From contig JAHQRK010000008.1 of the NCBI GenBank assembly GCA_019828595.1, positions 62,001 to 126,000 of the forward strand: a stretch of 64,000 nt of DNA, read 5' to 3'. This stretch comes from Aphanomyces cochlioides. Lineage: Eukaryota > Oomycota > Saprolegniomycetes > Saprolegniales > Verrucalvaceae. Positions 1 through 7,657 of the stretch are shown one piece after another (within the stretch, counting starts at the first letter, position 1; each line of letters opens with the position of its first letter). A model generated the notes under the pieces. That model made no database searches. It saw nothing but the letters and a program-made list of their open reading frames with translations, and was not told where the DNA came from. The translations under genes were made by a program, and so were the position numbers.

Positions 1-1314
1 CTGACCTTGGATTATAGGTTCTTCGTGTTGTTTTTCCTCGTTGACTTTGGCGCGTTTGGTTTGTTTGGCTCCTTGGTCCACTGCGCCTTGTCCTTCTGGT
101 TCCGGCACTTGCTTCTCCGGACTTTGCATCAACGCTGCGGCGTGGTCCAAGTCCAAGCAATGAGGTGAAGCAGAAGAGGTGCGAGAAGCCGAGCGTTGGA
201 AGTTCTTGACAAACACATTGTAGGCCACACCATCCATCTTCAGTCGGTCTGCTGGATGACCGTTGACGACTAGTTGTTTGGGGACTTCTGCCTCCAAGAA
301 GTAGACGCGCCACACATTGGACTGGCAGGAGACATTGGGTATGTGTTGCCGATACGCTTGAAAGATTGGCTTCATCTTCAAACGTCGTAGCAAACGGAAG
401 AGCTTGACAGAGTCGAAGTTGAATCGAATGCCCACGATGTCCATAAAGAAGAACTTGTCCATCGGGTCGTTCGATTCTTGAGATGATCCGCTGACCTTGA
501 CCGTAGGCACTGGAATCGTGAACTCCTTGCCGAAGATCGAAATGGTTTTCCCAGCGAGCATGTCCTTCACGTCGCGCGAGGTAATGGACACGACGATGTC
601 GCCGGTGCGCGTTTTGTTGAGTTGAACGAATTCCAATAGGAGGTACGCCCATTCGGCATCTTGGTTTTCCTTGAAGATCGCGTCGATGATCTTCTCGTTG
701 GTATAGGCCTTGTCGGAGAAGGCTCCATCAGTTTCGATCCACATCGTGGTGGTGGCCTTCTTGACCTTGACTGGGGTCGCCTGCGAGATGGCCTCAAGCA
801 AGTCTTCCTCGTTTGCATCTTCTTGGCTCGCGAGGTCGATGAGTTTGCTGAGGTACTCCGGCTTGGGGCGGTTGACGACAGTCTTGACTCGTTTCGGAGG
901 TGCATTGTCTTGATCGCCCTTGAGTAGGTCGGCATAGGATTTTTTCTTGGGTTGTTCTTGTTCTTTTTGAGGAGGACTCTCGCGCGGCGGAGCACCAACG
1001 GGATCGGAGAGATCGATGATAACTCGGCGCGGCGCAGGGTCGCTAGCTTGGTCGGGTGGAGGGGCTTGTTGGGACATATTGGCATCTTCGGCGTGGTGGA
1101 ATCCATCTTCATGGCGCTTGTCGGACTCGCTCGCGTTGGACTCGACAGAGATTTCGTTGGCGGGTGCGTGGAGAAGGCGATCTTGAGCGTCGGCGGAAGG
1201 AGACGGCGTCGGACCCTGCTCGTCCACTGGTGGACCAGAAGGGACAAGGTACTTCACGGAGGAGACATTCGGCATAGAGGGCTTGGCAGCATCGGCGGCA
1301 GCGGTAGACGACAT
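1..1314 (-). CDS. LINE ORF1 protein, partial (no stop in window)
   Basis: The frame opens at an ATG at 1314 and runs 438 codons to the edge without a stop. The 5' leader of only 60 nt supports this start. Residues 1 to about 130 are Pro/Ser/Ala/Glu-rich and low in complexity, followed by a Lys-rich KKKSYADLL stretch of the kind common in LINE ORF1s. The middle looks folded, with hydrophobic beta/alpha segments (for example DIVVSITSRDVKDML, then IFGKEFTIPVPTVKV). It resembles the middle of the ORF1s of elements 2 and 3, including a shared WRVYFLEAE-like strand. By family knowledge ORF1 binds the element RNA to form the retrotransposition particle. No zinc knuckle is visible in the part present. 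The 226-aa minus-strand frame at 567-1247 is a shadow of this gene. Confidence 0.8.
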   Translation of the reverse strand, partial: MSSTAAADAAKPSMPNVSSVKYLVPSGPPVDEQGPTPSPSADAQDRLLHAPANEISVESNASESDKRHEDGFHHAEDANMSQQAPPPDQASDPAPRRVIIDLSDPVGAPPRESPPQKEQEQPKKKSYADLLKGDQDNAPPKRVKTVVNRPKPEYLSKLIDLASQEDANEEDLLEAISQATPVKVKKATTTMWIETDGAFSDKAYTNEKIIDAIFKENQDAEWAYLLLEFVQLNKTRTGDIVVSITSRDVKDMLAGKTISIFGKEFTIPVPTVKVSGSSQESNDPMDKFFFMDIVGIRFNFDSVKLFRLLRRLKMKPIFQAYRQHIPNVSCQSNVWRVYFLEAEVPKQLVVNGHPADRLKMDGVAYNVFVKNFQRSASRTSSASPHCLDLDHAAALMQSPEKQVPEPEGQGAVDQGAKQTKRAKVNEEKQHEEPIIQGQ

Positions 1315-1374
1315 TGGTCGAGGGGTACCTTACTTTGGCTGTTGACTTGAGTGGTTGACGGCAAAAGTAAAAGT
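1..1374 (-). mobile_element. Non-LTR retrotransposon, 5' portion, inserted in tRNA-Thr D arm (element 1)
   Basis: This is the 5' part of a minus-strand LINE that continues beyond the left window edge. Its 5' end abuts the A at 1375, one base before a complete tRNA gene, exactly where element 2 abuts its tRNA at 10168. A 60-nt 5' leader (1374-1315) precedes a long ORF1. The first 22 nt align without gaps to the 5' end of element 2 (shared A-TTT...TTTGCC...ACC positions), so this looks like a genuine full-length 5' terminus. The ORF1 sequence is far from that of element 2, so it is a different lineage using the same site and orientation. The left target duplication and 3' end are outside the window. 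Confidence 0.85.
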
Positions 1375-1389
1375 AGCCCTTATAGCTCA
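1375..1389. repeat. Right-hand target-site duplication of element 1
   Basis: The 15 bases AGCCCTTATAGCTCA cover position -1 to 14 of the tRNA gene. Only the right copy is in the window. Its extent is inferred from the two-sided duplication of element 2, which uses the same site. Confidence 0.6.
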
Positions 1390-1447
1390 GTGGTAGAGCA
1401 CCCGCTTAGTAAGCGGAAGGTCCGCAGTTCAATCCTGCGTGGGGGCA
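1376..1447 (+). tRNA. tRNA-Thr(AGT)
   Basis: The cloverleaf can be drawn by hand. The acceptor stem is 1-7/65-71 with two U.G wobbles. The D stem is GCTC/GAGC and the D loop AGTGGTA. The anticodon loop is TTAGTAA with anticodon AGT (Thr) at 33-35. The variable loop is AGGTC, the T stem CGCAG/CTGCG, the T loop TTCAATC and the discriminator base A. The top pair of the anticodon stem (C26-A42) is mismatched. The A box is TAGCTCAGTGG (8-18) and the B box core GTTCAATCC (52-60). CCA is not encoded. The 5' flank here is the 5' end of element 1 rather than normal spacer, yet the gene is complete because the target duplication restored it. Markers of the following spacer: T/tgta/G/C/A (defined under the spacer entry). 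Confidence 0.95.
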
Positions 1448-1466
1448 AAACTTCTTTTGCCTTTTT
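1448..1466 (+). terminator. RNA polymerase III terminator (representative; repeated in every unit)
   Basis: Two T runs follow the tRNA 3' end: TTTT at 1455-1458 and TTTTT at 1462-1466. The same block follows all complete tRNA copies and both 3' tRNA fragments. A T4 followed by a T5 is a standard Pol III terminator with a backup. Confidence 0.8.
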
Positions 1467-2024
1467 CTCTTGTTTACACTCGACCTGCAGTTCATCCACT
1501 TGACCTCTCAAAATTTATTTACCAGAAAGACATTCCTCTGTGGATGTATCTCATGAAAATTGTACTCGAACAGTAAAACTAGCAATCATCCATCAAATCG
1601 CCTGTCACCCGTTTCTACGCAGTGCAAACACCAGTATTTTTATGTAATTAACACATACGCTCTAAAAAAACAAGTTGTGGTTGATTCCTGGCTTCGAGCT
1701 ACACAAAGTATAACTGTTTTGCAAAAAGACGCATATTAGTTGGGTTTGGTGCGATCTCAAAGATGTTGTTGTATTTGGCAAACATACCGAATAATTGATC
1801 CATTTGTTATTCCTTCCTAGCTTTTGTACATATTCGTATGGATTTGACCTCTAGAAATGTTTGACATACTACAAAGGTACTCCCAAAAATTTACAACCAT
1901 CAAGGAGTAGGTTCATTGTTGAAAAGAATAAATTCTATCCTTGAATGGATTCAAATCGATGAGATTTTCAATAAGTGTGTATTCGTGTGTTTTTGACCAT
2001 GTGTGTAGGAAAGTATCATGTGAA
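1448..2024 (+). repeat. 577-bp spacer of the tRNA unit (representative copy)
   Basis: After the terminator the spacer is AT-rich and I see no ORF of note, second tRNA, 5S or snRNA signature. It is repeated almost identically after every tRNA. Five positions vary and are used below as M1/M2/M3/M4/M5. M1 is T or G at offset 139 from the tRNA start. M2 is ggtc or tgta at offsets 267-270. M3 is G or A at offset 301. M4 is C or T at offset 326. M5 is A or G at offset 350. The last bases before the tRNA are GTATCATGTGAA, with no convincing TATA box. Confidence 0.85.
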
Positions 2025-2038
2025 GCCCTTATAGCTCA
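2024..2038. repeat. Left target-site duplication of element 2 with 14-nt tRNA-Thr 5' fragment
   Basis: AGCCCTTATAGCTCA here is repeated at 10168-10182. Positions 2025-2038 are tRNA nucleotides 1-14, cut inside the A box. The bases outside differ (A/G at the inner edge after position 14, A/T at the outer edge), so the duplication is 15 bp. Confidence 0.92.
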
Positions 2039-2056
2039 ATGTCAATGGGGAGTCTA

Positions 2057-2080
2057 TTTGTAGTTAATGTAAACTACAAA
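2057..2080 (-). other. 3'-UTR stem-loop of element 2
   Basis: A perfect 9-bp inverted repeat TTTGTAGTT / AACTACAAA with a 6-nt loop lies 18 bp from the 3' end of the element. Structured 3' ends are recognised by the reverse transcriptase in several LINEs. That role here is inference. Confidence 0.5.
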
Positions 2081-2116
2081 CTAATATTGCCCGAAGGCTC
2101 ATCCCATTTCCAACTG

Positions 2117-3331
2117 CTAGGCTGAATTGGAAATCAATTTGGCTTTTCGTTTTCTTGATTCGCTTCGACGTTGGGACTTCGATTTCTTCGGTGTTTGTAA
2201 GCTAACACGGCGAATATGTCGGATAAAACTGACTCTTGGCATCTGACCCAGGGGGTATACATTTTCATTGTCTTGGATCATACATAGACTTCGGTCTATG
2301 CAGCGCTTGTATCGCTTGGCGAGGACCCAGCAATGGGATGTTGAATCAGTGACAGAAACAACCAAGAATTCTCCGTCAGGCTCATCCAATATCGCTCTAC
2401 AGATATCACGAATTGGATCACCCACCGATTGCTTGAGCAGTTGACGGGAGAATATGGCGTCGTTGTAGTGGAATCCATGTGTGTATGCCAGCTTGAGAAA
2501 ATCATGCATCTTGGAAGGGGGAATGCCCGCGTCTTGAGGAACTCCATGGGCCTCTTTGAAACCCGAAATGACTTCTTCGCTGAGCTCAAAATTGGAGACA
2601 TTCAAATTGGTAGCAACGATTCGGATTGCAGCCGCAAGACAAGATTTGTCACTGTTGTTGCCAATTTCTAGCCACAGAGGATCCATCGCTCGAAATTCAG
2701 CAAGCGTTGGGGCGAGACCAGTGTTCGTGAGGAAGTGGGCTCCAGCTTGTCGCCATCGTTGGTACATCGCCACGGCTTCTTGACACCCGCTGAGGTCTTT
2801 TTCGTCGAACCAGTCTTTGTCGAGTCCATCCGGGCGTTGAAACTTCCAGTTGACTTGGTATTGAATAGTTGAAATTCGATTTCGCATTGATGCCACTTCG
2901 CGGTGGTCATCGATAAACAACACTTCATCGATGTCATCATCGTCGGTTGGAATTCGCAGAGTGCGTGGGCGGTTGGTTGGGGCATCAGCCGTTGTCGCAT
3001 TCGTTTGTGGCCTGGCTGGAACAGAAACATCGTCCAATAGATCCATGAGGGATGGTAGCGGAGATCCATTGTCATTGCCCAAGGGGTCAAATTCGCGGGT
3101 GCTCGAGTTCAAAATGGACATATCAGGAGTAAATTGGTGTTCTTCAGTTGTAACTGGACTTGAAGGACGAGTGTCGGATGATTGCGTCATAGGTACAGAA
3201 ATCTCAACTCCATCCACTCCCTCAAGAGTAATCCCTGGAGACATCGAGCTCCCCACACCTCGTGTAGTTATGGGTCTCGACGTCTGCGCGGGGAGTACGC
3301 TATCGGCAGTGAAAATCGTTGAAGCTTCCAT
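2117..3331 (-). CDS. LINE ORF3: chromodomain-like plus papain/OTU-like cysteine peptidase-like protein
   Basis: The frame gives 404 aa from the first ATG at 3331; upstream in-frame codons to 3355 lack an ATG. Residues 1-130 are Ser/Thr/Pro-rich and disordered-looking. Residues about 135-193 read like a chromodomain: EVLFIDDHREV, then YQVNWKF, then DKDWFDEKDL and an amphipathic helix. Residues about 220-365 have the Cys, His, Asp/Asn order of papain-fold peptidases: SDKSCLAAAI (Cys231), SHCWVLAKRY (His333), MIQDNENVY (Asp354). The C-terminus is strongly basic and NLS-like. It lies downstream of ORF2 inside the element boundaries, so it is element-encoded. Cysteine proteases are known in some LINEs (NeSL-1); a chromodomain is better known from Ty3/gypsy integrases. 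Both assignments are by eye and catalytic activity is unproven. Confidence 0.6.
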   Translation of the reverse strand: MEASTIFTADSVLPAQTSRPITTRGVGSSMSPGITLEGVDGVEISVPMTQSSDTRPSSPVTTEEHQFTPDMSILNSSTREFDPLGNDNGSPLPSLMDLLDDVSVPARPQTNATTADAPTNRPRTLRIPTDDDDIDEVLFIDDHREVASMRNRISTIQYQVNWKFQRPDGLDKDWFDEKDLSGCQEAVAMYQRWRQAGAHFLTNTGLAPTLAEFRAMDPLWLEIGNNSDKSCLAAAIRIVATNLNVSNFELSEEVISGFKEAHGVPQDAGIPPSKMHDFLKLAYTHGFHYNDAIFSRQLLKQSVGDPIRDICRAILDEPDGEFLVVSVTDSTSHCWVLAKRYKRCIDRSLCMIQDNENVYPLGQMPRVSFIRHIRRVSLQTPKKSKSQRRSESRKRKAKLISNSA

Positions 3332-3543
3332 TGTTGTTGTCTTGGGTAAAATCAAAAGTGAGTCTTGGAGAATTGTTTTTGATTCTCACTGAACTTATTC
3401 TCAGTTGCGACACTTGAGTCAGGCACGATTTGATTGGGCAGTGAAATGTTTTGCGCGGATCGTGAGTGATGGTCGCCAGGATTCCCAATCAAAAATTCAG
3501 CTGGGATACCAAGTCAAGAATACAGCTGGGGCTTGTAATCAAA
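3332..3543 (-). other. ORF2-ORF3 intercistronic gap of element 2
   Basis: This gap separates the ORF2 stop from the ORF3 ATG. I see no obvious promoter or strong stem. How a third cistron is translated is not shown by the sequence. Confidence 0.5.
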
Positions 3544-6500
3544 TTACTGGTGTTCAACTCGAAAAGACATGGGATATTTTTCGAATAGCTCGTTGTATCC
3601 AGCTTGAGAGAAAAGGACTGAGACCGCTTCGATGATGTTTCGATAGTCGAAGTCGTCAGGCGAGAGCAAACGAATTGTTCGCCTGATGGAAGCTGTCCAA
3701 CTGACAAATATAATCTCGTTCCATAGTAAAATCGGTAGAGGCCTTTTGCCATCGAACTTGGTTGCATTTCTTTGAGTCCATAAGGAGTACGTGATGGAAG
3801 CACAAAGGAGGGACCATAATTTGAATAATGCGTCATGCAGGTGTTTTCCTCGCGTATTGGTCTTGAAGCGACTGATATTCGTGGTGGTTGCCCAATCAAA
3901 CTTAACACCATAAGCTCTCCATGCTCGCTCTTGGAACATCCAAACTTGATGTACATGATGACATGTATGGAAGGCATGATGAAAAGTCTCAACATCCGAG
4001 CAATCTTCATAGACACAACAAATAGCGTCAGGGTTTTGGATCTGCATATAGGAAAACCTCGAGTTGACGGGTAACATCTTCATGTGCAATCGAAACCATA
4101 CATCGCCTTGAACAGGTGGAGGTAGATTACACACAGTACGAATGAGACGGATATACTTTGCTATGTCTTTGTCAGTTCTTGTCGTAGTCTTCATAGGATG
4201 TATAGCTTCAGTCTGGGGGGCGTGGTAAGCTAAATGCACCACGTTTTTCTTGGGCCACGACTCGAAAGGTAAATCAGCATCCTTGATTCTGGCTGTAAAC
4301 GGATGTTGACAAGTCGGGACATTAGGCAGTGGCGACCCTTGCCGAATGTCAAACGATCGAACAACTTTGTCGAAGATTCGTGTGAGTTGATTGTAAATGT
4401 CGGTTGTGCGGGGCAATGTGGCAAAGTCCATGACTCCGTCCTGGTTTAGACAAACTTGGGCAGCTGGATTGTTCGACGACATTCGGTTCACGAACATGGT
4501 CTCTGTTGGCCAAGCACCATGTGGGGTCAGGAAATCCTTCAGGCATCTGAGACCATTTTTGGCCCCGTGGCGGCACCAGAGACGCATGTCTTCATCTTTC
4601 ACGACATTTGCTAACATCTTAGCAGAGCCGAAGTGCATTGCGTCGTAGGCTGTGAGCCATACCGGGAGGTTCAGTACCGTGTCGAGATTTGGAGGCACGC
4701 CGATTCGCTTACTCATGTCTGTGGCTGACCAATGTTTCCAAGTATCAAGCCACAGTGGATGGAGCTCGCGAAGCAAAAGCCACTTGGAGCTTGCATTTGG
4801 GTAGTATGAAAGAAAATCGAATGGGTGACTGTCTCGGAATAACTGATGTATTGTGCGGCTAAATTGTCGCTGTACAAGTTTCTTCCACACCAGGATTTCA
4901 CCAGGAGAATCGGCAGACATAAAGAGCTGTAAACGAAGAAGGCGTTGTGTTCGCAGCCTCGATGCAATGTGGGGGATTCCCAAGCCTAAAGGCTTGTCGT
5001 ACTGCCACCTTCTATGGATTGAGGGACGGTAACTCTCATCGAGCTGGGTCTTGCGGCAAAGTATGAACTTGTTTAACATTTGTTGCCACGTAACGACCAT
5101 AGCAGGAGGCACAGGTACAACGGCTGTTACATGCCACAACATAGATAGCAACATCGTGGAGGCAATAAGCTTTCGGCCCTGCAATGTCCTTGCTCGTTTA
5201 CCCCATAGTTGAAAGGACGAGATGAATTTGTCGTTGAGTTTTTGAAGTTGGGAGTCAGCCGAAAGTCGATGGCCAAAGAGAATACCAAGATATTTCGTAC
5301 ACTGACCAGTTGGTACGATATTGAGCAAACCATCTGCTTCGATGTCTTCTTGATCGAGATGGTCGTTGAGAACCAAGGTCATGCACTTGGAACGATTCAG
5401 ACGGGCCCCTGAAGCCGTGCAAAACTCTTCCACAATTGCCATTTGCTCCACAGCAGATTGCAGCGAGTTTGATAACAACGTCGAGTCGTCGGCAAAGAAT
5501 ATACTCGTAATAACTGAGTCGTGGGGAGAGCGATTCCAAGATGTGGGGACGCTCGGAGCATCTCACCAAGAGGTTCTAGGTATAGGACGAACAGTAGGCA
5601 TGATAAAGGACAGCCTTGTTTGACGCCTCGGGTAGGTCGGATCTTAGGGCCAAGCTCGCCATTGAAGATGATCTGGACCAAAGGTGAGTCGTACAAAAGA
5701 GCTACCCACGCAATGAAACCATCACCAGTGTTGACTTCTCTCAGCACATCAAGCATGAATTCTCGATCCACCATGTCGTACGCTTTCGAAAAGTCAAGGA
5801 ATGTTGCATAGTAGTCGTGATCTTCGTTGGTGCAAAACGTTTGCAAAGTTTGCACAAGCAGGACGTGGTCATGCAGCCGCGTCCTGGGACAAAGCCAGCT
5901 TGACTTGGGTGAATGAGATGAGGAGCTACTGTAGCCAGGCGATAAGCGAGGGCACGGGATAGTATCTTCACCTCCACTGACATGAGTGCAATAGGTCGGT
6001 AGTTTCCAGGATCGCCTCGATCACCAGCTTTGAAGAGCAGAGCCACAGCACTACGCCTTTGTTGAAGGAGTAGTTTACCGTGGTGGTGAAGTTGGTAGTT
6101 GAAGACCCTGACCAGGATTTCGGAGAAAGCCTCGGGTGCTACTTGGAAGAAGGCCGCTGGCCATCCATCAGGACCAGGAGACTTGTTTGGACTCATTGTC
6201 TTGAGAGCACTACACAGCTCGGCTGCTGTGATAGGTCTGTCTAGCTCCTCGCGTTGCTCATCATTGAGTTTGCGGGAGATAAACCGTATGACAGCCCTCC
6301 GCCTCGCCCGGTTTAGCCGAGGTTGTTCGCCACGAGTGGTAGTCATTATTGCCTTCCAATGGGCAGTGAATCTCTCTTTGATAGTGGTAGGATCAGACAC
6401 GGGAATGCCATCGACGTTGACCGTCGTGATAGGAACCTTGAGTCCTTGTGGCCTTCGAAAGAAGTGGCTCGTACCGCGTTCGTTGATATTTGCATGAAAA

Positions 6501-7657
6501 TCGAATTGCTGATCCATGCGGTATTGGCGATATTCGATTCTTGCGTTTTCCAGCGCCAACCGAGTAGCATCAACGGCAGCCTCGTCGAGCAAGCCAGCTT
6601 CGTATGATCGTTGTGCAGATATATGTCTCAGTTTTAGGCTTTTGAGCTCGTGTTGCATGGATTGGAGGTGGTGGCGATGACATTGTTGTAAACGTCGTTT
6701 GATTCGCTTAAGCCACCCATACCAGACGGCTCCCATGTTTGTCGATTCGTCCGCACGCATCTCAGAGAGGAGGTGTGATGCCTCTTCTCGTATGGCTTTG
6801 ATGACGAGCGGGTCTTTGAGTAGCTCTCTCGGCAGCCTCCAGTAGCCACGGGTCGTGGGTGTATGACTTGTAGAGAGAACGACAGTGTGCTCCAAGTGAT
6901 CTCCGGCAAAGCTGTTAGTGGCATATTTTGAGCTTTGGTAGGATTGGGCAACTAAATCTTGGTCAATGAACCAGTAGTCCAGACGATTGCTTCGTCCTGG
7001 ACCGCTTGCCAGTCTTTCGTGAGGGTGGTGTAGGCGCCACGCGTCGATGACTCCTAGTTGTGACAGCCAGGCAAGACATTCGACTTTTCCAAAGGTGTGA
7101 TCTTGCCGTGGTTTGGAAGCATCGAGGTGTTCGTTGACAGGAAGGTTAAAATCTCCCCCAACCAGGTGTACACTGTTAGCTTCAAAAGCGCGAGGGAGAC
7201 TGTCAAAGAAACTAGCCCGATGTTGAGGGGTAACTGGCGCGTAAATGTTGTGGATGTAGACTGGGGTTTCATCCCAGTACGTTTTGATCACAATATAACG
7301 GCCAGGGATATCGTGTTGTGATAAGTGCACCAGGCTTGAGAATCCAGGCATCGATTCGTGAAAGTATGATGCAACGCCACATCGACGGTTGTTCAAATTG
7401 TCCGTGCGGGTTGTTCGTAAGTCGTTGGTAAAAAGTTTGTACTTGCTAACACCCACTTCGTTGTCGAGGTGAGTGTGGAAAGTGTCAAGATGTTTTGCGT
7501 TGTTGAGTTTCGTTTCTTGAAAGAGAACAGCTTGTGTCGGTTTCCGAAGACGCCGTGCAACAAGATGTCCGTTTTCTTTCAGCCCATTGAGGTTGCTCGT
7601 CGTCACTTCAAGTATGGGGAGCTTGACAAAATGACCAGCCGCGACCACTTTAGCCAC
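3544..7657 (-). pseudogene. LINE ORF2 (endonuclease-reverse transcriptase-zinc finger), two frameshifts
   Basis: The combined length is about 1371 codons, close to the 1361 of the plus-strand family. Frame 1 (7657 to about 5875) holds the APE-type endonuclease (FQETKLN, HLVGGDFNLPV, NRLDYWFID, GDHLEHT) and the start of RT (LLFKAGDRGDPGNYRPIALM, AGFVPGR). Frame 2 (about 5870-5530) holds RT motif A (LDFSKAYDMVD) and motif B (RGVKQGCPLS). Frame 3 (about 5525-3544) holds the FFADD catalytic motif, the thumb region and a C-terminal CCHC finger (CCVYEDCSDVETFHHAFHTC). The breaks are at about 5866-5885 and 5515-5530, the second beside a CCCC run. Position 7657 is a GTG, not an ATG, and a TAG closes the frame at 7684-7682. 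Either this copy is degenerate or both indels are base-calling errors. Confidence 0.85.

Noticed and set aside
567..1247. 226-codon minus-strand frame as a gene
   Set aside because: It is a shadow of the real minus-strand ORF1 frame from 1314, which runs open to the window edge and has the expected ORF1 features.
1668..1700. GGTTGATTCC in each spacer as a second Pol III gene or tRNA B box
   Set aside because: It lacks the key C of the consensus, and I could fold no cloverleaf or place an A box at a normal distance.
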